Source: Granulicella sp. S156 (GTDB lineage: Bacteria; Acidobacteriota; Terriglobia; Terriglobales; Acidobacteriaceae). From it: a DNA stretch of 64,000 nt. The translations under genes were made by a program, and so were the position numbers. Where the stretch lies: assembly GCF_009766105.1 (NCBI RefSeq), contig NZ_LMUH01000020.1:28033-92032 (forward strand), written 5' to 3'. Position 1 is the stretch's first letter. Every line of letters begins with the position of its first letter. The notes under the pieces were generated by a model. That model did no database searches. It had not been told where the DNA came from and was given only the letters and a program-made list of their open reading frames with translations. Shown here piece by piece: positions 8,146 to 17,425 of this stretch.

Positions 8146-9102
8146 CTAACCGGTCGACAGGTCATTCTGAAGGCGCATGTGGAAGTTGAATACCAGAAGC
8201 GTCAAAATTCCAAAGACCATCGCGACTAGGGCGAGAGGCGCACCGTAGGGGTATCCCTCCGTGAGCGAGAAGCGAATCAGAATGATCGAGACCACGAACG
8301 CGGCGTTGCGAAAGACCATCTCATATTGCCCGGAGACGACCAGCGACAGGATCAGAATCAGAACATCGGTGAAGATCATTACGGTGAACAGGTCGTTATA
8401 GAACGTCGTCGCAGGTCCAGGCATGTTTTGTCCGGTTGTGAGATTGCGGTACGTGTGAACCGCAACGACACCGAAGTTGTAGGTAGCCATCGCTAGCAGG
8501 AGCGTTGCCAGTCCAATGGCGACCACTTTCTTTTGCGCAATGAATCGTCTTAATCCTCGTGCCCGATCCGGTGTTCCAGGCGGACGCACTCGCTGGAGCG
8601 CGACATACTGGAAGATGGCGACCAGAAGAAACATCAGCAGGCCGGCCCACATATCGAGGAAGACCGGAAGCGCGTCGTGAGCAAGACGGTGCCCTGTGAC
8701 CAACTGGCTGGCAATGGCGATGTCTTTGAAGACGTCGCGAATGAAGATCAACGACACGATCTCAAATTGGTTGGCGATAGAGCGGGTCGTCGATGCAGGC
8801 AGCGCCGCAATGAGGGTCAGCACCTCGTAGAACAGAATGAAACTGAACGGAGTGGAGATCGCTGTCAGGTAGTTTCGTCCGACCTCAGCGATGAGCAGTG
8901 AAGGATGAGGGAGTGTTCGGGCGAGAAAGATCAGCGCCAGATGGATTGCAAAACCGGCGATGCTCAGCTTGATGACCAGATGCTTGAGAGCCGACTTGTT
9001 GGCGTCGGAGAAGATTAAATCGTGCGCGGTAATAAGCTTCAGCCATAGGCGCAGGAGCGTCCCGTGGTTGCCATGCTCGGGTTCGATCGGCGTGGTTGTC
9101 AT
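8146..9102 (-). CDS. Multi-pass membrane protein of unknown function
   Basis: I do not recognise a family. The 318-residue protein begins with a soluble stretch of about 40 residues and then shows about seven to eight hydrophobic segments (roughly 45-65, 80-105, 115-140, 150-170, 195-215, 235-262, 270-282 and 288-308). A loop near 170-190 is basic (RVRPPGTPDRARGLRRFIAQKK), suggesting a cytoplasmic side. The central region between the second and third segments (ALPASTTRSIANQFEIVSL, then RDVFKDIA) looks conserved rather than random. It stands alone between the S10 peptidase, which converges on it, and the alcohol dehydrogenase operon, which diverges from it. An ion-channel-like or transporter role is possible but unsupported. 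Confidence 0.75.
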   Translation of the reverse strand: MTTTPIEPEHGNHGTLLRLWLKLITAHDLIFSDANKSALKHLVIKLSIAGFAIHLALIFLARTLPHPSLLIAEVGRNYLTAISTPFSFILFYEVLTLIAALPASTTRSIANQFEIVSLIFIRDVFKDIAIASQLVTGHRLAHDALPVFLDMWAGLLMFLLVAIFQYVALQRVRPPGTPDRARGLRRFIAQKKVVAIGLATLLLAMATYNFGVVAVHTYRNLTTGQNMPGPATTFYNDLFTVMIFTDVLILILSLVVSGQYEMVFRNAAFVVSIILIRFSLTEGYPYGAPLALVAMVFGILTLLVFNFHMRLQNDLSTG

Positions 9103-9207
9103 AGGCGCTGGGGTTGTTTAGCAGTCAGAGTACAGTACAGCCCCAACACGTGGCTGATCCTGGCATGCGAGCACTGGCTGATTTGGGAAAAATAGCTGCG
9201 CAGAGGC

Positions 9208-9245
9208 ATGGCGTATTCTGCATACAGTATGGCGCGTTCTGCATA
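9208..9245 (+). promoter_or_regulatory. Tandem direct repeat, probable AraC-type operator
   Basis: Two copies of ATGGCG-nn-TTCTGCATA lie at 9208-9224 and 9229-9245. They are 15/17 identical with a 21-bp period, that is two helical turns. Tandem half-sites at this spacing are how AraC-family activators commonly bind, with the downstream copy near the -35 region. The site ends 33 bp before the dehydrogenase start, and an AraC gene is the second gene of that operon. Confidence 0.6.
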
Positions 9246-9278
9246 TCATCGCACGCCGGAACGGCCTACATTTGACCC

Positions 9279-10340
9279 ATGTACAACGCGAAAGCATACT
9301 CCGCTGCCAGTGATAAATCGCCGCTTGCGTCCACCACGATCGCGCGGCGCGATCCAACCCCGAACGACGTGCAGATTGAGATTCTCTTCTGCGGCATCTG
9401 TCACTCGGACCTCCACCAAGTCCGCAACGAGTGGAGCGGCGCCATGCCGACTGTTTACCCCTGCATCCCGGGCCATGAGATCGTCGGTCGCGTCACCAAA
9501 ACGGGTTCGGCGGTAACGAAGTTCAAGGCCGGAGACCTCGCCGCGGTCGGCTGCATGGTCGATTCCGACGGTACCTGTCCCGAGTGTCTGGCGGGCTTTG
9601 AACAGTTCTGCCCTAACATGACGCTTACCTACAACTTCCCCGACAAGCACACCGGAGGTGTCACCTATGGTGGCTATTCGGACAGTGTCGTCGTCGATCA
9701 GCGCTTCGTCTTGAAGGTGCCTGCGAACCTCGATCTCGCGGGAGCCGCACCATTGCTCTGCGCCGGCATCACTACCTACTCGCCTATGCACCACTGGGGT
9801 GTCACCAAGGGCAAGAAGGTGGGCGTTGTTGGTCTTGGCGGATTAGGCCACATGGGCGTTAAGTTCGCACATGCGCTTGGAGCTCACGTGGTCCTCTTTA
9901 CGACCTCGCCCAACAAGAAGGAAGACGCTCTCCGCCTCGGCGCCGATGAGGTCGTTATCTCCCGCAATGCGGACGAGATGGCCAAGCACGCCGGAAGCTT
10001 CGACTTCATCCTCGATGCTGTCTCTGCCGACCACGATATCAATGCCTACCTCAACCTGCTCCGTCGCGATGGAAACATCTGCCTCGTTGGCGCTCCTGAG
10101 AAGCCGCTGTCCGTGGCTGCCTTCAATCTTCTCTTCGGCCGCCGCTGCCTCTCCGGCTCGCCTATTGGAGGCATCGCCGAAACTCAGGAGATGCTCGACT
10201 TCTGCGGCAAACACAACATCACTGCCGATGTCGAAGTCATTCCCATCCAGAAGGTCAATGACGCCTATGACCGGCTGCTGAAGGCCGACGTCAAATACCG
10301 CTTCGTGATTGACATGGCCTCTCTGAAAGGCGAAGCGTAG
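9279..10340 (+). CDS. Zinc-dependent NAD(P) alcohol dehydrogenase (YahK / cinnamyl-alcohol dehydrogenase-like)
   Basis: A 353-residue medium-chain dehydrogenase that interconverts alcohols and aldehydes. The catalytic zinc site is FCGICHSDLH (C41) with GHE at 65-67 and APLLCAG near 160. The cofactor Rossmann motif is VGLGGLGHMG near 195. The structural zinc lobe is odd: where the family has C-x2-C-x2-C-x7-C, this protein reads DSDGTCPECLAGFEQFC, so the first ligand is Asp97 and only C100, C103 and C111 remain. An Asp can ligate zinc, so activity may be retained. It is followed after 4 bp by an AraC regulator and preceded by a tandem repeat that is probably its operator. Confidence 0.9.
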   Translation: MYNAKAYSAASDKSPLASTTIARRDPTPNDVQIEILFCGICHSDLHQVRNEWSGAMPTVYPCIPGHEIVGRVTKTGSAVTKFKAGDLAAVGCMVDSDGTCPECLAGFEQFCPNMTLTYNFPDKHTGGVTYGGYSDSVVVDQRFVLKVPANLDLAGAAPLLCAGITTYSPMHHWGVTKGKKVGVVGLGGLGHMGVKFAHALGAHVVLFTTSPNKKEDALRLGADEVVISRNADEMAKHAGSFDFILDAVSADHDINAYLNLLRRDGNICLVGAPEKPLSVAAFNLLFGRRCLSGSPIGGIAETQEMLDFCGKHNITADVEVIPIQKVNDAYDRLLKADVKYRFVIDMASLKGEA

Positions 10341-10344
10341 TTCT

Positions 10345-11352
10345 ATGAGCAAACACTTCCGGGTTGCCGCTCGTCTGTTCCCCAGGCTGAAAGAGTCGGG
10401 AATCCGTGTGTCTGAGCTTTTGGAGAACGCCGGGTTGCCTCCAGGGCTTCTCGATCAACCCCGTATCCTCGTCACAACGGAAGAACTCTTTGCGCTGTGG
10501 CGGGGAATCGGCGAGATCAGCGAGGATCCCGCTATAGGTCTTGAGCTAGGTACAGAGAGTCGACTCGAGCACTTCGATGCCATCGCCCTCGCTGCTCTCT
10601 CCACCGACAGTTTCGGCGAAGGCATGCGCCAGATGGCTCGCTACAAACAGTTATCCTGCCCGGAAGAGATCATCCACGAAACGGTGGACACGGAATGGCA
10701 CATCCAGTTTCGCTGGCTTCTCGCTAACGACGTAGAGCCGGAAGTCCTCACCGACCTCTGCTTCGCCTGGGTGCTTACCATCGCGCGTCATGGAACCGGA
10801 ACGCGCATCTCTCCGCTACGCCTCGAACTCATACGTCCGCGCTCTTATGCAAAAGCCATGGAGCGTCACTTCGGCTGTCCCGTCATCTTCGGAGCTGCGC
10901 GTAACGCCATCGTCTTCCGTGCGTCGGATGCCGCTCTGCCTTTTGTAACCGGCAACGCCGAGCTTTTATCCATGCTCGCGCCGCAGCTCGATGAAGAGTT
11001 GAAGCAGCACAAAGGCCAGGAGACCTTTCCTGAGCGAGTCCGCGCTGCCATCCAGAAAAAACTCGCTGGCCGCCGGCCCAGGGTGCAGGACATTGCGCGC
11101 GAACTGCACATCAGCTCTCGAACGCTGCAGCGGCAGTTGCAGGACGCGGGGTACAGCTTCCAGCAGGTTCTCGAGGAGGCACGTCACCAGCTTGCGCGGC
11201 ACTATCTCAATAACTCACTGCTCGAGCTGAACGAGACGGCCTACCTGCTGGGATATGAGGATTCGAACTCCTTCGTCCGAGCCTTCCGCACCTGGGAAGG
11301 CGTTCCGCCAGGCCACTGGCGCGGGGTTCAGCGAGAAAAAATTGCTTTGTAG
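10345..11352 (+). CDS. AraC family transcriptional regulator (arabinose-binding-like N-terminal domain)
   Basis: The 335-residue protein has an N-terminal ligand-binding domain of the AraC/OruR type at about 15-200 (PAIGLELGTESRLEHFDAI, then GMRQMARYKQLSCPEE). A C-terminal double helix-turn-helix lies at about 235-330, with the first HTH at ARELHISSRTLQRQLQDAG and the second at ETAYLLGYEDSNSFVRAFRT. It starts 4 bp after the alcohol dehydrogenase stop, so the two are almost certainly one transcript. It likely controls its own operon through the repeats at 9208-9245, possibly responding to the alcohol or aldehyde handled by the enzyme. Confidence 0.92.
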   Translation: MSKHFRVAARLFPRLKESGIRVSELLENAGLPPGLLDQPRILVTTEELFALWRGIGEISEDPAIGLELGTESRLEHFDAIALAALSTDSFGEGMRQMARYKQLSCPEEIIHETVDTEWHIQFRWLLANDVEPEVLTDLCFAWVLTIARHGTGTRISPLRLELIRPRSYAKAMERHFGCPVIFGAARNAIVFRASDAALPFVTGNAELLSMLAPQLDEELKQHKGQETFPERVRAAIQKKLAGRRPRVQDIARELHISSRTLQRQLQDAGYSFQQVLEEARHQLARHYLNNSLLELNETAYLLGYEDSNSFVRAFRTWEGVPPGHWRGVQREKIAL

Positions 11353-11882
11353 TTTCCTGGCGCACACTAGAAAGGCCAGAGTTTTTTGCGTCTGTATACT
11401 GCGGAGCCAGCGCTCTAGCGTCGTTCTATCGCAAACATTGTTCCAGATTTATTGGCTTTTTGGGCTGTGCAATGAGGTTTTAGCGAACAGGTATCCATTC
11501 CATGCTGGCCTTGACCAGTCAGGTCGGTTCGTTTGACGGCAAGACAGGTTGTATGAGAACTTATTTCATACCATGAATAATATCCGCCAGACACATCGCA
11601 CACTCTGTTGTTGCTGTTCGCAGCAGCTTTGTGGTGTGAACGTCTGTGCTCGGCTTGATCGAATCTGATCGGTCTTCTCTAAATTGAGCGCTGGACCTAG
11701 CCCACATCTCGTGGGCTTTGTTGTCTCTGCGCTCACCCTTACCCAGTCGATATTGCCTTCATAACCGCATCTCCTTTGAAAACCAGTCTCATTGCCCAGG
11801 CTTCGGCAATGACCTTCATCTATACGGCCAGCAACTAGCGGGAACTCCGCATACACAGGCAGCACAACGAGTACGAGGAACG
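11353..11882 (+). promoter_or_regulatory. 530-bp non-coding leader before the sulfatase-receptor operon
   Basis: I see no convincing gene here. Two structures stand out. At 11551-11571 is the inverted repeat GTATGA-9 nt-TCATAC, which would suit a dimeric repressor such as a GntR-type protein. At 11699-11717 is AGCCCAC-ATCTC-GTGGGCT followed by TTTGTTGT, a terminator-like hairpin on the plus strand 166 bp before the sulfatase start. The hairpin could end a short leader RNA or act as an attenuator. The sulfatase frame is open back to 11718, but that part lacks the Tat signal start and a binding site. Confidence 0.45.
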
Positions 11883-13424
11883 ATGTCATCCTATTCAACG
11901 AATCGGACAACGAGACGCCAATTCATAGCACAAGCCGCTGGCACAGCACTCGCTGGGGCGCTTCCTCGCACAGCGTCTGCGCGCGAGACGCAGAGGCCCA
12001 ATGTCCTCTTCTTCATGTCGGACGACATGAGAGTGGAGTTAGGCTGCTACGGTAGTCGCTTTCAGGCACAAACCCCAAACCTTGATGCCCTGGCGAAGCA
12101 GGGAGTGCGGTTCGATCGTAACTTCTGCCAGTTTCCACTGTGCAACCCATCGCGGGCTTCGTTGCTCACTGGTCAGGGACCGCTCGAGACCAAAGTATTG
12201 GGCAATCGGACGAACTTCCGCGATACCCGTCCGGACCTGACCAGTCTCCCTCAGCTATTCCGCGAGCACGGCTACGTTACAGCGCGTACAGGAAAGATCT
12301 TTCATGGGGGCTATGACGACCCAAAGGCCTGGACCGTCGGGCACAGCGATGTGTCCATCGCGGAGATCGAAGCTGCGGCCGATCAGGGCGACGACGCGCC
12401 CCGCGGAAACTATCACGAACATCGGGAAGTGATCCCGCCACAATCCGTTCCGCCACCTCCTCCGGGAACCCCTGCATCGACGAAACAAGATCCCAGGGCC
12501 GCTCATTCGGACGAGATCCTGATCCTCGATGGCGATGGAGGCGATCACCCCGAAAACCGTACTGCGGAGACAGCTATCGGCTATCTGAGAACGTACCGCA
12601 ATCAACCCTTCTTTATCGGGTGCGGTTTCTCCAAACCGCACAGCCCTCCAACAGCGCCTCAGCGATTTTTCGATTTGTACGATCCCGCAAAGTTCGAATT
12701 GACGCCTGATTTTGCAGCGTGGCCCACCGTGCCGCCAGGATTTCCGAAGGCAGCGATCAGGCCGCGTAATGCGGATCTTTTCATCGGTCGCGGAGCAAGC
12801 ACCGCAGAGGCGAAAGAGGTGATTCGTGCCTATCTTGCCTCTATCTCCTGGGTTGACTGGAACCTTGGCCGGGTAGTCGCTGAATTGGATACTCTCGGCC
12901 TTCGCGACAACACGATCGTTGTCTTTGTTGCGGACCATGGCTACCAGCTTGGTGAAAAAGGGAAGTGGTCCAAGGCGGGATCGTTATTTGAGATGGGAAC
13001 TCGGGTCCCGCTGATCATCCATGACCCAAGGGCCGCCGGTAATGGAAAGACCTCAACACGTCTCGTGCAGTCTCTCGATATCTATCCGACTCTGGTGGAG
13101 CTGTGCGGGCTCTCAGGACCGTCGTCCGGACTGCAGGGCACGAGCCTTACTCCACTGCTCCATCGTCCTCAAGCGACATGGAACCGTCCGGCCTTCAGCA
13201 TCTGGAGCGAGGACGGCAAGAGCATTCACGGCGTGGCGGTGCGCAAGGATCATTGGCGCTATGTGGAGTTCGGCGTGGATGGCAAGAACGGAAGCATGCT
13301 CTTCGATGAACAGAACGATCCGCTTGAGATGCAAAACCTCGCCGAAGATCCGGGCCATGCAGTGATCCGTAACGAACTTTCAAAGCTAACTGCCGCTTAT
13401 AGAGATCAAAACAGACCGGCATAA
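11883..13424 (+). CDS. Tat-exported sulfatase (iduronate-2-sulfatase-like, Cys-type)
   Basis: A 513-residue arylsulfatase-superfamily enzyme with a twin-arginine signal (RR at 11-12, TTRRQFIAQAAGTALAG). Metal ligands are in NVLFFMSDDMR (D47, D48). The formylglycine motif is C87-N-P-S-R within FPLCNPSRASLLTG. A C-terminal metal/His block reads FVADHGYQLGEKGKWSK. The overall order and the YVTARTGKIFHGG segment resemble iduronate-2-sulfatase-like proteins that remove sulfate from polysaccharides. The Cys must be converted to formylglycine, and no maturase gene is in the window. GAGGAA lies five bases before the ATG. It lies 83 bp upstream of an Oar receptor, so the pair probably take up and desulfate a sulfated glycan or similar substrate. 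Confidence 0.92.
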   Translation: MSSYSTNRTTRRQFIAQAAGTALAGALPRTASARETQRPNVLFFMSDDMRVELGCYGSRFQAQTPNLDALAKQGVRFDRNFCQFPLCNPSRASLLTGQGPLETKVLGNRTNFRDTRPDLTSLPQLFREHGYVTARTGKIFHGGYDDPKAWTVGHSDVSIAEIEAAADQGDDAPRGNYHEHREVIPPQSVPPPPPGTPASTKQDPRAAHSDEILILDGDGGDHPENRTAETAIGYLRTYRNQPFFIGCGFSKPHSPPTAPQRFFDLYDPAKFELTPDFAAWPTVPPGFPKAAIRPRNADLFIGRGASTAEAKEVIRAYLASISWVDWNLGRVVAELDTLGLRDNTIVVFVADHGYQLGEKGKWSKAGSLFEMGTRVPLIIHDPRAAGNGKTSTRLVQSLDIYPTLVELCGLSGPSSGLQGTSLTPLLHRPQATWNRPAFSIWSEDGKSIHGVAVRKDHWRYVEFGVDGKNGSMLFDEQNDPLEMQNLAEDPGHAVIRNELSKLTAAYRDQNRPA

Positions 13425-13507
13425 CGAACAGGACAAATCCCTGCGGTGCAACAACGGGTTAGCACCTGTTTGCCAACTGGACGCCTTATAAATTTTGGAG
13501 ACGAACA

Positions 13508-16500
13508 ATGAAACTCTCAACTCTGCGGCGCAGCCTGCAGCGTTATGCAACATACGGTCTTGCCATACTTTTGGTATCGGTAAGCATGATGTATTCAGCG
13601 AAGGCGCAGACCGGTGGCGATGGAGCTATCACCGGTACCGTCACGGATCCTACCGGTGCTTTGATTCCACGCGCGACAGTGACGGCTACGAACAATGCCA
13701 CTGGTGTTGTGACTGCACGGCCCACGTCATCCGGTGGCTTGTACCAACTCAGCCCACTCATCGTCGGAACCTATACGGTCACAGTGACTGCGGATGGTTT
13801 CGAGAGTGTGAAGCAGCAAAACATCGTGATCAATGCAGGACAGGATTTCGGGCTCAACGTTACGCTTCATCCCGGCAGCCAGGGGGAAACGCTGACTGTA
13901 AACTCAGCCCCGCCGTCTCTGGATACGACCAACGCTGAGCTTGGAGGAACGATCACGAGCAAGGAGTACATGGAGCTTCCTTTGCTGGTTTCGGGCAATC
14001 AGCAAAGAGACATCACGCAGTTTTCGAATCTTCTTCCGGGAGCCCAGCCGGGTGCGCGGTCTTCACTGTTCTCCGGTACCGCCAGCCGCGTTGAAGAGGT
14101 ATATCTCGATGGCATTCCAATCTCCGAGATCAGTCAGATCGGCGACAATCGGCCCATCTTCAACCTCGTCCCTTCCGAGGCGATCGATCAGATTGGCGTT
14201 ACAACCAGCGGGCAGTCGGTAGATGCCCAGGGTGCGGGTTCCGTGAACTACACCATGGCATCGGGAACGAACCAGTACCACGGAACGGTTGCTGACTTCA
14301 TTCGGAACACACTCTTCGATACCTGGGGATTCACCGCGCCTGCCGCCACCACCCAGAAGGTGGTCAATGGCGTCCTGGAGACCGTCCCAGCCGGCAAGCC
14401 CGCCGATCATCAAAATGAGTTCACTGCAGCAGTGAGTGGCCCAATCAGCATCCCTCACTTATTTAGCGGACGAGAAAAGCTTTTCTTCTTCGCAGCCTAT
14501 GATCTGACCCATGCCAATACGGCACCCAGCTATTCCACTGGAACCGTGCCTACGACGCTCATGCGCACGGGCGATTTCACGGAGTTGTTGAGCAGTGCCC
14601 AGGCTGCGGGTACCGGTGCGGCCGGTGCCAATGGGCCTGGCTATCTGATCTATGATCCAACCACGCAGACGTGTGTCGGCAGTGTTTGCACCCGCAAGCC
14701 CTTTATGGGGTTGAAGAACGGAATCCTGACGCCCAACGTCATCCCTGCGAATGAAATTTCTCCTATCTCGCAGACGATGCAATCGTTCCTGCCGGCGCCC
14801 ACGACCTCCGGGCTGCAGAATAACTATCTCGGCGGGTATCCGCAGGGCACCAAAAACTGGCTGTATTCAGGCCGCATTGATTACGACATCTCGCCGAAGA
14901 ATCGGCTTACGTTTGTGGTAACAGGGGGTAATACCCATCCCGTTCCCTACACAGGCAACGGTGTGCTGCCGGTACCGTATCTGGCGTCTGTCTATACGCA
15001 AACTGGCGGCCACTGGGCCGATATGCAGGACACGTATACGATTTCTCCGAATCTTGTGAACCAGTTCAAATTCGGGTTTAGTAACTTCGGTGGCCCTCCT
15101 TCCAGGAACCTTACGCAGGGAGTCTCCCAGTACGAAGCACAGAATATGGGGATCAACTTCAGTGGCCTGCCTGCCGATTCGCAAGCGGTTACAGAGTTTC
15201 CGACGCAGGCCTTCGCCGGCAGCAATACGCAGACAGGGTGGGGGGATGGTGTGCCGGGTACGAGTAAAACAACCGTCGATGAGTCCTATACCATCCTGGA
15301 CAACCTCCTATGGGTGAAGGGCAAGCACGCCATGACTTTCGGTTTCCAGTTGCAACGGCTCGAATTGAATCAGTCGGCACAGGATGGTCCTACCTCCGGA
15401 CTTTCACTGAATTGGAAGACCGACGAAACGGCGCAGGAGAGCGGCTCTGCCTATACAACCAGCACGGGATATTCCTATGCGAGCTTTCTGCTGGGTGCTG
15501 TCGGCAGTGCAGGTGTTACAGAGTTGCCGTTCTCCGTGCTGGGAGGGCGCTTTCATCCGGCCGCGCCATACTTTCAGGACAACTACAAAGTCACTTCAAA
15601 GCTGACGCTGAATCTTGGTCTGCGTTGGGACTATATCCCGACCTACAACGAGGTGCTGGATCGCTTCTCGTTTCTCAATGCGAATATCGCGAATCCGGCA
15701 ACAGGGAATCTCGGCGCACTTCAGTTTGCTGGAAACTACGGTGGACCAGGTGTTAGCTGCGGTTGCAATTCTCCCGCGCACAACTATATGAAGAACTGGG
15801 GGCCGCGTCTTGGTTTCGCATACGCCGCCAATGACAAGACTGTCGTGCGTGGAGCCTACGCCATCGTGTACTCGCACGGTGGCGGGACCGGCGGCGCAGG
15901 GGGTGCGTATCAGGGAACTGGTTCGCTTGGGTTCACTAGTTCGCCAGTCTTCTCGGACGGCGGTGCTGGTACTGGCGCCGGTCCTGCGTTCTATCTGAAC
16001 AACAGCGCAGCCTTCCAGTCGCAAGGTAACTCCAATAACACCTTTGGCGGCCCCGGCTACACGTTCCCGGCGATCACCCCTCCCAGTGCCAGCAGCCAGA
16101 TACTCAATACTGGAAATTACGTAACCAGCTCTGGAGCATTTGTAACTCCCGGGTCGATCAGTTATCTCGACCCCTATATATCCGGTCGTGCTCCAGAGTT
16201 CAATTTCTGGAACTTTGGGATCCAGCGCGAATTGATCCGCGACCTGACCGTCATGGTGAACTATGCAGGCTCTGAAAGCCACTTCCTGGCCGGCGCGAGC
16301 AACATCCGCGGATTGCAGTCGGGAGAGCTCGATCCCAAGTACTATGCACTTGGTGTTGGAGTCTATGGCGCCGGTCTGCTGTCAAAGCCGGCTACAGCGG
16401 CGAACATAGCCGCGGCAGCGGCGATTATGCCGGGTATCGCTGCTCCCTATCCTGGATTTATCGCCGCAGCAAGCACCGCAAAAGGCGCGAGCTACGCGAC

Positions 16501-17425
16501 GATCGGGCAGATGTTGACCTGGATGCCCCAGTACGCCGGCACGACCGATACCTGGGGAAGCCAGACAGCGAATGCGTCCTACCATTCCCTGCAGATCTCA
16601 CTGGCTAAGCGAGTGTCCCATGGACTGACGTTGAACCTCAATTACACCTACTCGAAACAGCTCGACGATACGGGTACCATTCGCAGTGGATACGCTATCC
16701 CCGCAAATCTTACCCTCAACGGAAAGGCCTGGAGTCAGGACCGCATCGATCGTGGATTGAGTGCGACTAGTGTGCCTCAAAACCTGGCAATCTATGGTCT
16801 CTATAAGCTGCCTTTTGGCAGAGGCGAATACGGAGGCAGTCGTCTTCTGACCCGCGCGGTTCTTGGAGGTTGGAACCTCTCTGGAGTCTTTACCTACATC
16901 TCAGGAACTCCGTTGCAGCTCACCTCAACGGCATGCTCGTCGGCCACCGAGCCCGGCCAGGGACAATGCATGCCCGACGTCAACCCCAACTTCACAGGGA
17001 AGGTTCGTCAAAATGGAAGCTGGGGACATGGCGCTACTGCGGCGAATCTCGGTCAGTACTCGTACATCAACGGAGCGATCACCGGTACAAATCCAGGCGA
17101 GGGGACTGGAAGTGTACCGTGCACTGCCAGCAGCGGCCCCTTCTGCAACTCCGGAGCTCTGATGATTGGTGATGCCCCTCGCAGCGCGCCCTTCGGTCTC
17201 AGAGGTCCAGGTGTCTACAACCTCAATATGGGCCTCCGGCGGTCGTTCAATATCACCGGTAGTTCAAGCTTCATCTTCGGTGTGGATTGCCAGAATGTGA
17301 CCAACAAGGTGACCTTCAGTGGGATCAACACGGTGGTGAACAGTGCCAGCTTTGGAACGGTGAGCAGCGCTACCAGTAACTCAGGCAGCCGGGACTTTCA
17401 ATTTTCAGGAAGGATCCGTTTCTAG
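13508..17425 (+). CDS. Oar-like TonB-dependent outer-membrane receptor
   Basis: A 1305-residue receptor. It has a signal peptide (about 1-34, ending SAKAQ), a carboxypeptidase-regulatory-like domain at about 38-125 (GAITGTVTDPTGALIPRATV), a TonB plug at about 130-250 (YLDGIPISEIS), and a large beta-barrel ending in a terminal Phe strand (DFQFSGRIRF). Such Oar-like receptors are greatly expanded in Terriglobia and are thought to import oligosaccharides or other large ligands. TGGAG lies eight bases before the ATG. It is downstream of, and probably cotranscribed with, the sulfatase. No SusD-like lipoprotein is adjacent, so ligand capture must differ from the Bacteroidota scheme. Confidence 0.92.
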   Translation: MKLSTLRRSLQRYATYGLAILLVSVSMMYSAKAQTGGDGAITGTVTDPTGALIPRATVTATNNATGVVTARPTSSGGLYQLSPLIVGTYTVTVTADGFESVKQQNIVINAGQDFGLNVTLHPGSQGETLTVNSAPPSLDTTNAELGGTITSKEYMELPLLVSGNQQRDITQFSNLLPGAQPGARSSLFSGTASRVEEVYLDGIPISEISQIGDNRPIFNLVPSEAIDQIGVTTSGQSVDAQGAGSVNYTMASGTNQYHGTVADFIRNTLFDTWGFTAPAATTQKVVNGVLETVPAGKPADHQNEFTAAVSGPISIPHLFSGREKLFFFAAYDLTHANTAPSYSTGTVPTTLMRTGDFTELLSSAQAAGTGAAGANGPGYLIYDPTTQTCVGSVCTRKPFMGLKNGILTPNVIPANEISPISQTMQSFLPAPTTSGLQNNYLGGYPQGTKNWLYSGRIDYDISPKNRLTFVVTGGNTHPVPYTGNGVLPVPYLASVYTQTGGHWADMQDTYTISPNLVNQFKFGFSNFGGPPSRNLTQGVSQYEAQNMGINFSGLPADSQAVTEFPTQAFAGSNTQTGWGDGVPGTSKTTVDESYTILDNLLWVKGKHAMTFGFQLQRLELNQSAQDGPTSGLSLNWKTDETAQESGSAYTTSTGYSYASFLLGAVGSAGVTELPFSVLGGRFHPAAPYFQDNYKVTSKLTLNLGLRWDYIPTYNEVLDRFSFLNANIANPATGNLGALQFAGNYGGPGVSCGCNSPAHNYMKNWGPRLGFAYAANDKTVVRGAYAIVYSHGGGTGGAGGAYQGTGSLGFTSSPVFSDGGAGTGAGPAFYLNNSAAFQSQGNSNNTFGGPGYTFPAITPPSASSQILNTGNYVTSSGAFVTPGSISYLDPYISGRAPEFNFWNFGIQRELIRDLTVMVNYAGSESHFLAGASNIRGLQSGELDPKYYALGVGVYGAGLLSKPATAANIAAAAAIMPGIAAPYPGFIAAASTAKGASYATIGQMLTWMPQYAGTTDTWGSQTANASYHSLQISLAKRVSHGLTLNLNYTYSKQLDDTGTIRSGYAIPANLTLNGKAWSQDRIDRGLSATSVPQNLAIYGLYKLPFGRGEYGGSRLLTRAVLGGWNLSGVFTYISGTPLQLTSTACSSATEPGQGQCMPDVNPNFTGKVRQNGSWGHGATAANLGQYSYINGAITGTNPGEGTGSVPCTASSGPFCNSGALMIGDAPRSAPFGLRGPGVYNLNMGLRRSFNITGSSSFIFGVDCQNVTNKVTFSGINTVVNSASFGTVSSATSNSGSRDFQFSGRIRF

